Source: Pseudoduganella namucuonensis (lineage in GTDB: Bacteria > Pseudomonadota > Gammaproteobacteria > Burkholderiales > Burkholderiaceae_D). Taken from it: DNA of 64,000 nucleotides. Where the stretch lies: NCBI RefSeq assembly GCF_900116645.1, contig NZ_FPBO01000002.1:248001-312000 (forward strand), in the 5' to 3' direction. Below are positions 1 through 10,016 of this stretch, piece after piece. Each line of letters starts with the position of its first letter. The stretch's first letter is position 1. The notes beneath the pieces were generated by a model. That model had not been told where the DNA came from and did not search any database. It saw nothing but the letters and a program-made list of their open reading frames with translations. The translations under genes were made by a program, and so were the position numbers.

Positions 1-843
1 TCTCACTTTTTTGAAAGACGTCCGTTCAGCTTCCAGCTTGCGGCACAAAGTTCGCGACGACATACGCAATGCCTCCGCGATCTCTTCGATATTCATATTA
101 CCGACGCCCGTCCTCATCAACTGTTCCCGCACCTGGTGCGTAACAAAGGAATCTTTAAAGGAGACGAATATCCAGTCTCTTGGCAGACGCGCGATGAAAG
201 GCTTGACGTCGCGGGGAACGCGCTGGATCCGCAAGCTTAATTGGTCGCTATCGAGCACAATCTGGCTTGCGGGCTGGTTGAAAAATACCGGTCCCGGGAA
301 AAGGTTCTGGAACTCTTGCGCATAAGGCGGACTATCGAACGCGAAATCGACCCTGAGCAACCTGACTTCACGTCCCACCAGCCATGACGCCAGCCCATGA
401 ATCACTTTGAGCACCATCTCGATCGCCATGGTTTTGCACCGTCTGCCGCCACGGGGTTCGTCGATAACAATGCGGCTGATATCCGGGCTATGGATAAGTT
501 CCACTTGAAAATCATGGATCGCAAGCCGTAAGAACCGCGTATACCGATAGATGGCAACGCCCATCGTCGGCGCGTTAATGATGCTCAGCACGCCGAATTT
601 CAGCGCGCCGCCCCTCACCGGATGGGACAAGAGTCGGGGAAGCTCGTCATCGTACTTCTCGGCGATGAGACGGTACAACGCGACGAACTGGTCTTCGGTA
701 ACGCGTCCACCCGGCTCCTTCAGAACAGCTTCCGCAATTCCAGCTTGTTGGCGAAGAAACGCGGCATCGTCGCCGGCGGCTTCGGCGGCATCGAGAAACG
801 CATTAACGAATCCCGACGATAGTGTTAGCGCAAGCTGGCTCAT
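1..843 (-). CDS. AraC-family transcriptional regulator, C-terminus cut off by window edge
   Basis: An open frame of 281 codons runs from the ATG at 843-841 to the window edge without a stop. The N-terminal part resembles the arabinose-binding-like domain of AraC regulators of the OruR/ArgR type (conserved block with FGVLSIINAPTMGVAIYRY). The last ~35 residues visible contain the first helix-turn-helix (IEEIAEALRMSSRTLCRKLE); the second lies outside. It follows the acyl-CoA dehydrogenase gene on the same strand, separated by a hairpin, so it is probably transcribed on its own. Inference: a local activator of the catabolic genes. Effector unknown. The missing end is due to the window, not to gene damage. 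Confidence 0.85.
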   Translation of the reverse strand, partial: MSQLALTLSSGFVNAFLDAAEAAGDDAAFLRQQAGIAEAVLKEPGGRVTEDQFVALYRLIAEKYDDELPRLLSHPVRGGALKFGVLSIINAPTMGVAIYRYTRFLRLAIHDFQVELIHSPDISRIVIDEPRGGRRCKTMAIEMVLKVIHGLASWLVGREVRLLRVDFAFDSPPYAQEFQNLFPGPVFFNQPASQIVLDSDQLSLRIQRVPRDVKPFIARLPRDWIFVSFKDSFVTHQVREQLMRTGVGNMNIEEIAEALRMSSRTLCRKLEAERTSFKKVR

Positions 844-879
844 GATGCCTTCCGTGGGGCTTCGGCTGCCATCCGCGCG

Positions 880-905
880 AAAATCCGCACGGATAGGCGG
901 ATTTT
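880..905 (-). terminator. Hairpin between acyl-CoA dehydrogenase and araC
   Basis: Perfect 9-bp inverted repeat (AAAATCCGC / GCGGATTTT) with an 8-nt loop, 5 bases past the stop codon of the acyl-CoA dehydrogenase gene. On the minus strand the stem ends in TTTT. It is a good candidate for the intrinsic terminator of the long minus-strand gene run. Confidence 0.6.
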
Positions 906-910
906 ACGCC

Positions 911-2755
911 TCAGACCGCCTCTGCCGGAAGATCCAGCCAAATCCGGTCGCATTGTTCCACAGGGCGCAGCCACGCCTCGACAAGAGGAAGCTCGTGGAA
1001 AATAAAGTACCGGGCCGCCACGATCTTGGCTTCAACAAAGCCGGACGAACGCCTCTCGCTATTTCCGGCTTGAATCGCGGCACGCGCCACGTCAAGCCAG
1101 ATCCATCCCATTACCACATGGCCGAACGCCCTGAGGTAGGCTGTCGCGTTGGCTAATGCCTCCGGCGCGCTGCCGCTTGCCCATGCCAGGACAGTCGCGT
1201 GCTCAAGGCGCAGCAATGCGCCGCCCAGTTCGCTCGCCAGCGGCAGCAGCCGGTCCAGCTCCGACGCTGCCGCAACCGTTTCACGCATGCGCCGCAACAG
1301 CAAGCGGAAAGGCTCGCCATTTTCCATCACCACTTTGCGTCCAAGCAGATCCATCGCCTGGATACCGTGCGTGCCTTCGTGGATCATGTTGAGCCTGTTG
1401 TCGCGCCAATGCTGCTCGACCGGAAAATCGCGCGTATAACCGTAGCCGCCCAATACCTGGATCGCCATGCTATTGGCCTCCAGGCACCACTCGCTCGGCC
1501 AGCTTTTTGCAATCGGCGTCAGCATTTCCAGCAGGGCTTTCGCCTCCAGCGCCGCGCCGCCCGTACCGGTGTGCTCCTCGTCCACCAGGCGACTGCACAA
1601 GAGGCACAGGGCGACCGCCCCTTCGCCATAGCTTCTCTGCGCGACCAGCATGCGCCTGACATCGGGATGCCGCGCGATCAGCACCGGTTCCTGTGCCGCG
1701 TCTTTCCCCGCGCCGCGTCCAAGCTTGACTGGCCGCCCCTGCGGCCGCTGGAATGCGTAGTCCCGCGATTCCAGGTAGCCCGCCATCCCAAGCATCGCCG
1801 CCCCCAGGCCGACGTGGATGCGCGCCTCGTTCATCATGTGAAACATGTACGTCAACCCGAACCCCGCGTCGCCAACGCGGTATCCGACGGCGCCGCCGCC
1901 CTCGCCATAGTTGAGCAGGGTATTGACCGTGCCCCGGTAACCCAGCTTGTGGTTCAGCCCCGCCAGCGAGACATCGTTGCGCTCCCCGGTAAGGCGCCCA
2001 TCCGCATCGACATTGAACTTGGGGACGATGAACAGCGAAATACCTTTGGTCCCCGCGGGCAAGCGCCCTTCCGGATCCGGAATCTTGGCGAGCACCAGGT
2101 GAACGATATTCTCGCCCATGGCATGCTCGCCCCCCGAAATCCACATTTTCCGGCCGCTGATGCGGTAACGCGGTCCGAGCGGATCGGACGCGTAGCCGTC
2201 GCCGTCGGGCACCGCGCGCGTGGCGATATCCGACAGGCTCGAACCGGCTTGCGGCTCGCTGAGATTCATCGTGCCGAACCACCGCCCCTCGAACTGCGGA
2301 TGGGCGAACACGCGGCGCTGGCGCTCCGAACCATGGGCCATTAACAGATTGGCGTTCGCCACCGTGAGCATCGAATAACCCCGGATGCCGATGCTTGCCG
2401 CGCTAAAGAAACTGTTGGCGGCCATTTCGACGGTGCAAGGCAACTGCATGCCGCCGATGTCGGCATCCTGCGCGGCGGCCAGCATACCGGACTCCGCATA
2501 AGCCTTGCATGCCAATTCCGTGGCGGCGGGGAGGCTGACATGGGTCCCGTCGAAGTGGGGCTCCTCGGTATCGACCAGGCGGTTGAACGGCTCGAAGCGC
2601 TCCGCCGCCAGGCGTTCGCACAGATCCAGCACACCGGAAAATGTCTCGGGACCATGGTCGGCAAAACGCGGACGTTCGCAAAGACGATCGATTTCCAGCC
2701 AGTCATTCAGATAAAAGTCGAGCGTAGTCCGGATGGTGGCGTAGTCAATGGCCAT
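911..2755 (-). CDS. Acyl-CoA dehydrogenase, long (~600 aa) type with extra C-terminal domain
   Basis: 614 residues, longer than the ~380 of short/medium-chain enzymes and like the DmdC/3-methylmercaptopropionyl-CoA dehydrogenase-type subgroup. Visible marks are the FAD/substrate block TMNLSEPQAGSSLS, the WISGGEH strand, and the C-terminal motif QVLGGYGYTRDFPVEQHWRDN followed by IHEGTHGIQ, whose Glu is the expected catalytic base. It should introduce the alpha,beta double bond in an acyl-CoA. Its ATG overlaps the thiolase stop by one base (TGATG on the minus strand), indicating translational coupling. The frame stays open further upstream inside the thiolase gene, but the [16 protein letters not shown] start fits the family. 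Chain length and branching preference cannot be told. Confidence 0.92.
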   Translation of the reverse strand: MAIDYATIRTTLDFYLNDWLEIDRLCERPRFADHGPETFSGVLDLCERLAAERFEPFNRLVDTEEPHFDGTHVSLPAATELACKAYAESGMLAAAQDADIGGMQLPCTVEMAANSFFSAASIGIRGYSMLTVANANLLMAHGSERQRRVFAHPQFEGRWFGTMNLSEPQAGSSLSDIATRAVPDGDGYASDPLGPRYRISGRKMWISGGEHAMGENIVHLVLAKIPDPEGRLPAGTKGISLFIVPKFNVDADGRLTGERNDVSLAGLNHKLGYRGTVNTLLNYGEGGGAVGYRVGDAGFGLTYMFHMMNEARIHVGLGAAMLGMAGYLESRDYAFQRPQGRPVKLGRGAGKDAAQEPVLIARHPDVRRMLVAQRSYGEGAVALCLLCSRLVDEEHTGTGGAALEAKALLEMLTPIAKSWPSEWCLEANSMAIQVLGGYGYTRDFPVEQHWRDNRLNMIHEGTHGIQAMDLLGRKVVMENGEPFRLLLRRMRETVAAASELDRLLPLASELGGALLRLEHATVLAWASGSAPEALANATAYLRAFGHVVMGWIWLDVARAAIQAGNSERRSSGFVEAKIVAARYFIFHELPLVEAWLRPVEQCDRIWLDLPAEAV

Positions 2756-3939
2756 CAGAACACCTCGAATAAAGCGGCGGCTCCCATACCGCCGCCAATA
2801 CACATGGTCACAACCGCATACTTCGCCTTGCGGCGCCGTCCTTCCAGCAAGGCGTGGCCGACCAGCCGCGCGCCCGTCATGCCATAGGGATGGCCGATCG
2901 AAATGCCGCCGCCGTCGACGTTGTACAAGTCCGGGTCGATCCCGAGCGTATCGCGGCAGTACAGGGCCTGGCATGCGAAGGCTTCGTTCAGCTCCCACAA
3001 ACCGATATCGCTGACCTTTAATCCATGCCGTTTCAACAGCTTGGGAATGGCGTACAGCGGTCCAATTCCCATTTCCTCGGGTGCGCATCCGGCGACCGCC
3101 ATGCCGCGATACACCCCGAGTGGCTCAAGCCCCCGGCGCTCGGCCAGCGCGCGGTCCATCACCACGCATGCCGATGCGCCATCGGAAAGCTGGCTGGAAT
3201 TACCCGCCGTGATGACCCCTCCCTCGGTCACCGGCTTGAGCGCTTCAAGTCCTGCAAGCGTCGTGTCCGGCCGATTTCCCTCATCCCTGGATAAGGTGAC
3301 GGCCTGGTGGGAGACGGCGCCGGTGGTTTTATCCACCACCGCCATCGTTGCGCTGATCGGCACGATTTCGGCGTCGAACCGGCCCGCTTGCTGTGCGGCT
3401 GCCGTACGGCGCTGGGACTCGAGGGAATAGCGGTCCTGCGCCGCGCGCGAAATCGCATACTTTCGCGCTACGAACTCCGCGGTTTGCAGCATGGGCATGT
3501 ACGCGTGCGGCGCGCGCAGGATGACATTGTCATCCTTGTCGCGCATCGCCCAGTCGAAGTAAGGTGTCTGCACAGCGGAGATATTCTCCTGTCCGCCAGC
3601 CACGACGACGTCCATCCCGTCGACCATCACCTGTTTGGCGGCGGTCGCCACCGCCATCAGTCCGGAAGCGCACTGGCGGTCCATGGTCTGTCCCGCCACG
3701 CTGGCCGGCAGGCCCGCGGCGATCGCGCCAAGGCGCGCCACGTTCATGCCGGCCGTGCCGCCATTGAGCACCGAGCCGATGACGGCGTCTTCGATCTCCG
3801 CCGGATCGACCCCGGCGCGTTGCACGGCGTGTGATATCGCATGGCCGAGCAGCGTCGGGGATTTGATATTGTTCAGTGCTCCGCGGTATGCCCGTCCAAT
3901 CGGCGTGCGCGCGGTGGAAACGATTACTGCTTCTCTCAT
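2755..3939 (-). CDS. Thiolase (acetyl-CoA acyltransferase), first of two
   Basis: 394 residues, full length for the family. Active-site Cys90 lies in DRQCASGL, the conserved His in [17 protein letters not shown], and the second Cys in [13 protein letters not shown], so all thiolase residues are present. It should cleave 3-ketoacyl-CoA with CoA as the last step of a beta-oxidation round. The start [15 protein letters not shown] was chosen over an upstream in-frame start because it matches the family N-terminus. It sits 20 bases after the FadB-like gene and overlaps the acyl-CoA dehydrogenase, so the three probably form one translational block: hydratase/dehydrogenase, thiolase, dehydrogenase. 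Which ketoacyl-CoA it uses is unknown. Confidence 0.93.
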   Translation of the reverse strand: MREAVIVSTARTPIGRAYRGALNNIKSPTLLGHAISHAVQRAGVDPAEIEDAVIGSVLNGGTAGMNVARLGAIAAGLPASVAGQTMDRQCASGLMAVATAAKQVMVDGMDVVVAGGQENISAVQTPYFDWAMRDKDDNVILRAPHAYMPMLQTAEFVARKYAISRAAQDRYSLESQRRTAAAQQAGRFDAEIVPISATMAVVDKTTGAVSHQAVTLSRDEGNRPDTTLAGLEALKPVTEGGVITAGNSSQLSDGASACVVMDRALAERRGLEPLGVYRGMAVAGCAPEEMGIGPLYAIPKLLKRHGLKVSDIGLWELNEAFACQALYCRDTLGIDPDLYNVDGGGISIGHPYGMTGARLVGHALLEGRRRKAKYAVVTMCIGGGMGAAALFEVF

Positions 3940-3959
3940 GATTCTCTCCAAGGAATGTG

Positions 3960-6068
3960 TTATGCGGTGCGCGCCCACTTGCTCAACGGAGCGCGCGTTT
4001 CAACGAGCCGCGTGAGCAGGGACGACGGGGTCCAGTATCCAAACGCGTCGCCGCGCAGGTCCGCATAATGGCGCAGGCGCTCCGCGATCTTGGCCAGGCC
4101 GATCTGTTCCGCCATGAACATCGGCCCGCCGCGATGGTCGGGGAATCCATAGCCGGCGGTCCAGACGACGTCGATATCGCCGGGACGGTAGGCGATGCCC
4201 TCGTCCAGGATGCGAAGCCCTTCATTGATGAGCGGATAAAACAGCCTCTCGACTATCTCCTCGCCGGTGATATCGTCGCGGCGGGCAATGCCATGCGATT
4301 CGCCGAGGGCGCGGGCGACCGCGGAAAATTCGGGATCGGGGATGGGCGTGCGTCCGTCATACCGGTAATGACCGGCGCCGGTCTTCTGCCCATACCGTCC
4401 CAGCTCGAACAGTTTGCGGACCACGGCCCGGTAACCCGGATCGGCCGGCAGTTCGCCGGCTTTCGCGCGTTCGATGACCACCTTCGCGCCCACATCCACG
4501 CCCGCCATGTCGAGCATCCGGCACGGCCCCATGGCCATGCCGAGCGACTCGGCGGCGGCATCGACCCGCTCCGGATCGGCGCCTTCCATCAGCAGGAACT
4601 CCGCTTCGCGCAAATACACTTCCAGCATGCGGTTGCCGATAAAGCCGAAACATACGCCCGAGACAACCGCGGTCTTGCCGATGGCTTTCGCCAGCCTCAT
4701 CACGGTGGCGAGGACCTCCGGGGCGGTATCGTCGGCGCGCACGACCTCCAGCAGCCGCATCACGTTCGCGGGACTGAAGAAATGCATGCCAAGCACCCGT
4801 TCGGGACGGCCGGCCGCGCGGGCCAGCAAATTGACATCCAGCGTGGACGTGTTGGTGGCGATAATCGCGGCTGGCTTTGCGACACGTCCGATCTGCGCGC
4901 AGACCTGCATCTTGAGTTCGAGGTCTTCGAAAACCGCTTCGATGATGAGATCGCAATCCGCGAGCGCGGTGTATTCCAGCGCGCCTGTCAGCAGGCCCAT
5001 ACGCTGCTCGACCTGTTCCGCGGTCAGTTTGCCTTTGGCGGCACTGGCCGCGTAATTCTTGCGAATAAGATCCAGGCCACGCTGCAACGCGGCCTCTGTC
5101 GTGTCGAGCAGCACCGTGGGAATGTTTGCGTTGGCGAAGTTCATCGCAATGCCGCCGCCCATCGTGCCGGCGCCGACGATGCCCACCTTACCGATCGCCC
5201 GAAGCGCCGAACTCTCCGACAGGTCGGGAATCCTGGCCGCTTCGCGCTCGGCGAAGAAGAGATGGCGCAGGCACTTCGATGCTGTCGAGCCGAGCAGCGC
5301 GGCGAATTCACGCGCCTCGACCTGTTCCCCCTCCGCGAAGGTCCGCTCGACGGCGGCCTCCACGCAGCGCACTATTGCCGCGCGGGCGGGGTATTGGGGC
5401 TTGCCGCCGGCCTCGGTGAAGTACCGCGCGAAGCCATCGACGGGCGGGGACGGCGCCGCCAGGGCGCTCGTTCTCCGCAACGCCGCGCGGCTTTCAACCA
5501 GGCGCTGGGCGCATGCCTTTCCGGCCGCGCGCGCTTCACCTTCGCAGACCTCGTCAATCAAGCCGTCCCGCAGCGCCTTCGTTGCCGCAACCATGGCGCC
5601 ACTCAACATCATATCGAGCGCCGTGCCGGCGCCCGCCAGGCGCGGCAAACGCTGCGTTCCCAGCGATCCAGGCAGCAATCCCAGCTTGACTTCTGGCAGG
5701 CCAAGTCTGGTGGCCCTCTCCGCCACCCGCCAGTGGCACGCCATGGCGAGTTCGAGTCCGGCGCCCAATACCGTCCCATGCAATGCGGCGATAACCGGTC
5801 TTTCAGAAGCCTCGATGCGCGCCAACAACCGGTTGTATGCCTGGGGATTGAAATCACTGCTTTCGAACCAGGAGATATCGGCCCCGGCGACGAAGGTGCG
5901 CCCCGCGCAGTAGATCACCAGCGCATCAAGGCTGCCGCGCCCCTCGAACTCGGCGAACGACTCCTCGAGCGCGGCGACAACGCGTGGGGAAATCGCGTTC
6001 ACCGGGCGGTTATCGATGCGGATCAGCCCTATGCTGCCTTCCTGTACAAATGTAACGGGAGAATTCAT
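3960..6068 (-). CDS. Bifunctional enoyl-CoA hydratase / 3-hydroxyacyl-CoA dehydrogenase (FadB/FadJ-like)
   Basis: 702 residues. N-terminal crotonase domain (about 1-190) with [13 protein letters not shown] oxyanion-hole region and [11 protein letters not shown] carrying one catalytic Glu. The usual second Glu is Asp (ALDMMLSG), as in some multifunctional enzymes. The central NAD-binding domain starts at [35 protein letters not shown] carries the catalytic His of 3-hydroxyacyl-CoA dehydrogenases, followed by GFIGNRML. It should hydrate enoyl-CoA and oxidise the hydroxyacyl-CoA. No partner subunit is fused; the thiolase 20 bases downstream is the likely companion. ATG at 6068 was preferred to an ATG 15 bases upstream because GGA precedes it at suitable spacing. 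Confidence 0.92.
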   Translation of the reverse strand: MNSPVTFVQEGSIGLIRIDNRPVNAISPRVVAALEESFAEFEGRGSLDALVIYCAGRTFVAGADISWFESSDFNPQAYNRLLARIEASERPVIAALHGTVLGAGLELAMACHWRVAERATRLGLPEVKLGLLPGSLGTQRLPRLAGAGTALDMMLSGAMVAATKALRDGLIDEVCEGEARAAGKACAQRLVESRAALRRTSALAAPSPPVDGFARYFTEAGGKPQYPARAAIVRCVEAAVERTFAEGEQVEAREFAALLGSTASKCLRHLFFAEREAARIPDLSESSALRAIGKVGIVGAGTMGGGIAMNFANANIPTVLLDTTEAALQRGLDLIRKNYAASAAKGKLTAEQVEQRMGLLTGALEYTALADCDLIIEAVFEDLELKMQVCAQIGRVAKPAAIIATNTSTLDVNLLARAAGRPERVLGMHFFSPANVMRLLEVVRADDTAPEVLATVMRLAKAIGKTAVVSGVCFGFIGNRMLEVYLREAEFLLMEGADPERVDAAAESLGMAMGPCRMLDMAGVDVGAKVVIERAKAGELPADPGYRAVVRKLFELGRYGQKTGAGHYRYDGRTPIPDPEFSAVARALGESHGIARRDDITGEEIVERLFYPLINEGLRILDEGIAYRPGDIDVVWTAGYGFPDHRGGPMFMAEQIGLAKIAERLRHYADLRGDAFGYWTPSSLLTRLVETRAPLSKWARTA

Positions 6069-6108
6069 TTTGTGGTTCCACATTTAAAGGTAAGTCACTG
6101 CCGATGGC

Positions 6109-6876
6109 CTACATCCAGGCAAGCACCTGGCCGCCATCCACGGGAATCGACACGCCGGTCATGTAGCGCCCCGCTTCGGACGCCAGAAGCAGCGAAACGC
6201 CGTCAAGGTCTTCAGGCCTGCCGAAACGCTTCATGGGAGTTCTCCTGATTAACGCTTGCTCGAATGCCTTCAAGCTTTCCTGCATATCGGTTTCGATATT
6301 TCCCGGGCAAATCGCATTCACCCTGATCCCTTTCGACGCGAGCTCGAGGGCCATCACCTCGGTCATTTGAATCAGCGCCGCCTTGGACGCGCCATAGCTG
6401 GAGAGCATGCCACCCGCCCGCAGGCCCGCCGTCGACGCGATATTAATGATGACGCCGCTTCCGCGCATGGCCATGCGGCGGGCCGCTTCCTGCGCCACCA
6501 GCATCGCGCCTTTCAGATTCGTGTCGAAAACGCGCGCGATTTCGGACTCTTCCTGCTCGAGGAATGGCTTTTGATAGATGATCCCCGAGTTGTTATAGAG
6601 GACGTCGATCCCGGCGCCGAAGTGGCTCTCCGCTTCCTGGAATGCGGCCGCGATGGATGCGCTCTCCGTCACGTCGAGATACACGCCCAGCGCGGGATGG
6701 CCCTGAAGGCGCAGCTCAGCGACGGCCTTGTCTATCCTGTCCCGGCGCCGGGCGGCCAGCACGACCTTCGCGCCCGCCTGCGCGTACACCTTCGCGATAT
6801 GCAAGCCGATGCCGCTGGAAGCACCGGTGATCAATACAACTTTCCCGGACAAGCCAAAGAGGGCTTCGATATCCAT
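6109..6876 (-). CDS. Short-chain dehydrogenase/reductase (SDR), NAD(P)-dependent
   Basis: 255 residues, classical SDR size. Cofactor motif TGASSGIG near residue 18, an NNSG variant of NNAG (YNNSGI), catalytic Ser in IASTAGL, and YGASK with the catalytic Tyr/Lys. The C-terminus MTGVSIPVDGGQVLAW is typical of this family. Likely oxidises or reduces a hydroxyl/keto group of a pathway intermediate. It lies 40 bases upstream of the FadB-like gene and 172 bases after the thiolase at 7049-8233. Substrate unknown; both a 3-hydroxyacyl-CoA and a free alicyclic alcohol are possible. Confidence 0.9.
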   Translation of the reverse strand: MDIEALFGLSGKVVLITGASSGIGLHIAKVYAQAGAKVVLAARRRDRIDKAVAELRLQGHPALGVYLDVTESASIAAAFQEAESHFGAGIDVLYNNSGIIYQKPFLEQEESEIARVFDTNLKGAMLVAQEAARRMAMRGSGVIINIASTAGLRAGGMLSSYGASKAALIQMTEVMALELASKGIRVNAICPGNIETDMQESLKAFEQALIRRTPMKRFGRPEDLDGVSLLLASEAGRYMTGVSIPVDGGQVLAWM

Positions 6877-6983
6877 AAGATTGGTAATTCCCTGAACGAT
6901 GTGACTGCCACCCCGGCGTGAACATCGGCCGGGTTTCCTTAAGCCTTGGGCTTGAAACGACTATAAGGGAGCGTCCCGGGCGT

Positions 6984-7013
6984 GTCATTGGCAATGGGCG
7001 CCGTGCCATTGAC
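6984..7013. repeat. Imperfect hairpin in the thiolase-SDR gap
   Basis: GTCATTGGCA and TGCCATTGAC (one mismatch) flank a 10-nt loop in the 172-base gap between the thiolase and SDR genes. It could be an internal attenuator or RNA-processing site; there is no U-run, so it is a weak terminator. Nothing else is visible in this gap. Confidence 0.35.
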
Positions 7014-7048
7014 AAAATCCGCCACACGGCGCCCCGGCGCCGCGACCG

Positions 7049-8233
7049 TCAGACCCGTTCCAGGCAGAGCGCGATCCCCTGGCCGCCGCCGATGCACAGG
7101 GACACCACCGCCTTGCGCGTGCCGGTGCGCCGGAGCGCGTGCGCCACCTTCGTGGTCAGGATGGCGCCCGTGGCACCGATCGGATGGCCGTGCGCGATGG
7201 CGCCACCATCGACATTGAACTTCGACGGGTCGATCTTCAACTCGTCGCGCACCGCGATCGCGATCGCCGCGAACGCCTCGTTGACTTCGAAGCGATCCAC
7301 CTCGTCCACCGTCCAGCCGGCGCGCTCGAGCGCCTGGCGAATCGCCGGCAACGGCCCCAATCCGAAGTATCCCGGCTCGACCCCGGCCACCCCGATGCCG
7401 CGCACCACCAGCATCGCTTCCAGGCCGTGTTCGCGCGCCACGCCGGCATCGCAGACGATCATCGCGGCCGCGCCCGCATTGACCCCGGGAGCGTTGCCCG
7501 CGGTGATGGTCCCGTCGGGGCGGAAGGCCGGTTTGAGCCTGGCGAGCGTGGCCTCCGTGGTATCCGGCCGGACCGACTCGTCCGCCGCGAAACTGGCGAC
7601 GACGCCCTTGGCCCCCTTCAGGGACAACGCTTCAATCTCCGCGTCCAGCCAGCCGGCCGCCTGCGCCGCCGCGAAGCGCTGCTGGCTCTGCGCCGCGAAC
7701 AGATCCTGTGCCTCGCGGGAGATGGCGAACTTCTGGACCAGGTCTTCCGTGTGCCAGCCCGAGTGCTTGCCCGAGAACGCGTCGTTCAAGCCATCCGCAA
7801 GGATCGCGTCGATCGCCTCCGCATTGCCCATGCGCGCCCCGGAGCGCATGGACGGCAGCAGATACGGCGCGCGCTCCATGTTTTCCATGCCGCCGGCGAT
7901 GACGATGCGCGAGAGCCCGCTGGCGACTTCGGCATAAGCGGTGGCGACCGCCTGGGCGCCGGAACCGCACACCCGGTTGACCGTCATCGCGGGCACGCCG
8001 ACTGGCAGTCCGCCATGGATGGCCGCCTGGCGCGCGATATTCATGCCGTTACCGGCTTGCACCACGTTCCCCATCACCACGCCGTCGACCAGCGCCGGGT
8101 CCAGCCCGGAACGGCGCACGGCCGCGGCGATGGCGTGCGCTCCCAGCGCCGCGGCCGGTGTGCCTTTCAGCGAGCCGCCAAAGCCGCCGATGGCGGTACG
8201 GACGGGGGAACAGATAACGATCTCTTTGCTCAT
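7049..8233 (-). CDS. Thiolase (acetyl-CoA acetyltransferase-like), second of two
   Basis: 394 residues. Cys89 in NRVCGSGAQAV, His in GGAIAHGHPIGATGA, and Cys in VVSLCIGGGQG give a complete active site closer to the acetyl-CoA acetyltransferase (PhaA/AtoB) branch than the other thiolase in this cluster. The start MSKEIVICSPVRTAIG is preceded by AGGAG at good spacing; the frame remains open upstream but overlaps the preceding gene. It lies 108 bases after the acyl-CoA ligase. Two non-identical thiolases in one gene run suggest two cleavage steps with different acyl-CoAs, or one acting on acetoacetyl-CoA. Confidence 0.93.
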   Translation of the reverse strand: MSKEIVICSPVRTAIGGFGGSLKGTPAAALGAHAIAAAVRRSGLDPALVDGVVMGNVVQAGNGMNIARQAAIHGGLPVGVPAMTVNRVCGSGAQAVATAYAEVASGLSRIVIAGGMENMERAPYLLPSMRSGARMGNAEAIDAILADGLNDAFSGKHSGWHTEDLVQKFAISREAQDLFAAQSQQRFAAAQAAGWLDAEIEALSLKGAKGVVASFAADESVRPDTTEATLARLKPAFRPDGTITAGNAPGVNAGAAAMIVCDAGVAREHGLEAMLVVRGIGVAGVEPGYFGLGPLPAIRQALERAGWTVDEVDRFEVNEAFAAIAIAVRDELKIDPSKFNVDGGAIAHGHPIGATGAILTTKVAHALRRTGTRKAVVSLCIGGGQGIALCLERV

Positions 8234-8341
8234 GTTGATATCTCCTGGTTCAGAAACGTAACGATAGGCGGCATGTCCCATCGAGGATGGAGGCAAACCG
8301 CGGGGGGAATGGCATGCGGCCGCGCCGGGCAGGGCGCGCAC

Positions 8342-9994
8342 TCATGCCGTGGGCAGCGCGTGTCCCTTGAACTGTTCGCGGATGCGGTTCTTCAATACCT
8401 TGCCGGTGGCCCCGATCGGCAGCGCCTCGACAAAGGCGACGTCGTCCGGCGTCCACCATTTGGCGATTTTTCCTTCATAGAACTTGATCAATTCTTCCCT
8501 GCCGACCTGGGCGCCCGGCTTCCTCACCACGACCAGCAGGGGGCGTTCGTCCCACTTCGGATGGAACACGCCGATGCAGGCGGCCTGCTGCACCGCCGGA
8601 TGCGCCATCGCGATGTTTTCCAGGTCGATCGAACCGATCCACTCGCCGCCGGACTTGATCACATCCTTGCTGCGGTCGGTGATCTGCATATAGCCGTCGG
8701 GGGAAATCGTGGCCACGTCGCCAGTCGGGAACCAGCCATCGACGAGCGCGTCGCCACCCTCGTTTTTGAAGTAGCCGCTGGCGATCCAGTGCCCCTTCAC
8801 CAGCAGGTCGCCGCGGGTCTTGCCGTCCCACGGCGCTTCCCCGCCGTCATCGCCGACAATCTTCATGTCGACGCCGAAAACCACACTGCCCTGCTTTTCC
8901 AGCATGGCCTGTTGCTCTTCCTCCGGCAGGTCCAGGTGATGGCGCTGCAACGTGCAGGTCGTCCCCAGCGGCGACGTTTCCGTCATGCCCCAGCCATGCG
9001 TGACCTCGACGCCGTAGCGATGGCGGAAGGTTTGCAGCATCGCGGGCGGGCATGCGGCCCCGCCGATGGACGTGCGCTTGAAGGTGGAAAAGCCGAGATT
9101 GTTCTCGCCGACATAGGTCAGCAATCCGAGCCACACGGTCGGGACGCCGGCGGAAAACGTGACGCCTTCCTGTTCGAGCAGTTCATAGACCGATTTGCCG
9201 TCCAGCGCGGCGCCGGGGAGCACCATCTTGGCGCCGGTCAGCGGCAACGCGTAGGGCAGGCCCCACGCGTTGACGTGGAACATCGGCACCACCGGCATGA
9301 CGACGTCGCGCGCCGAGACATTCAATCCATCCGGGATCGTCAAGCCATAGGAATGCAGCACGGTCGAGCGGTGCGAGTACAGCACGCCTTTCGGATTGCC
9401 GGTCGTGCCCGAGGTGTAGCACAGGCTCGAGGCGGAGTGCTCGTCGAACAGCGGCCATGCGTACTGGTCGGAGTGGGCGCCGATCAAGTCTTCGTAGCAC
9501 AGCAGGTTGGGGACCTTGCTGGCGGCCGGCATGCGCTCGCGGTCGCACATCATCACGAAACCCTTGACTGTCGGGCAGTGCGCGGCGAACGTCTCGACCA
9601 GCGGCAGGAAGGTGGTGTCGAAGAACAGGTACTGGTCTTCCGCATGGTTGGCGATGTACGCGATCTGGTCAGGGTGCAAGCGTGGATTGAGGGTATGCAT
9701 GACCGCGCCAAAACCGGAAATGGCGTAATACAGTTCCAGATGCCGGTATCCGTTCCATGCCAGGGTGGCGACACGGTCCCCCATCTTCACACCCAGGCCG
9801 CCGAGGGCGTTGGCCATCCGCCGCGCGCGCCTGTGGCAATCGCGGTAGGTGTAACGGTGGATATCCCCCTCGACACGCCGCGACACGATCTCGTTGGCGC
9901 CGAAATAGCGGTCGGCATGCTGAATGATGCTGGAAATGAGCAAAGGCTGGCTCATCATCTGCCCCATCACGGGGCTCTTCGGGTAGTGCGACAT
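8342..9994 (-). CDS. Acyl-CoA ligase, AMP-forming (AlkK/medium-chain type)
   Basis: 550 residues. The P-loop YTSGTTGNPKG is at about 193-203, followed by GWGMTETSPLGT, FPTGDVATISPDGYMQITDRSKDVIKSG in the C-terminal half, and ATGKVLKN with the catalytic Lys. Size and the MSQPLLISSIIQHADRYFG N-terminus match the AlkK-like medium-chain fatty acid ligases rather than FadD. Should activate a carboxylic acid to its CoA thioester for the beta-oxidation genes downstream. The start MSHYPKSPVMGQMM has AGGAG eight bases upstream; in-frame upstream codons overlap the chemoreceptor gene and are not used. Confidence 0.92.
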   Translation of the reverse strand: MSHYPKSPVMGQMMSQPLLISSIIQHADRYFGANEIVSRRVEGDIHRYTYRDCHRRARRMANALGGLGVKMGDRVATLAWNGYRHLELYYAISGFGAVMHTLNPRLHPDQIAYIANHAEDQYLFFDTTFLPLVETFAAHCPTVKGFVMMCDRERMPAASKVPNLLCYEDLIGAHSDQYAWPLFDEHSASSLCYTSGTTGNPKGVLYSHRSTVLHSYGLTIPDGLNVSARDVVMPVVPMFHVNAWGLPYALPLTGAKMVLPGAALDGKSVYELLEQEGVTFSAGVPTVWLGLLTYVGENNLGFSTFKRTSIGGAACPPAMLQTFRHRYGVEVTHGWGMTETSPLGTTCTLQRHHLDLPEEEQQAMLEKQGSVVFGVDMKIVGDDGGEAPWDGKTRGDLLVKGHWIASGYFKNEGGDALVDGWFPTGDVATISPDGYMQITDRSKDVIKSGGEWIGSIDLENIAMAHPAVQQAACIGVFHPKWDERPLLVVVRKPGAQVGREELIKFYEGKIAKWWTPDDVAFVEALPIGATGKVLKNRIREQFKGHALPTA

Positions 9995-10016
9995 TGCTTC
10001 TCCTGTTTGCGATTGG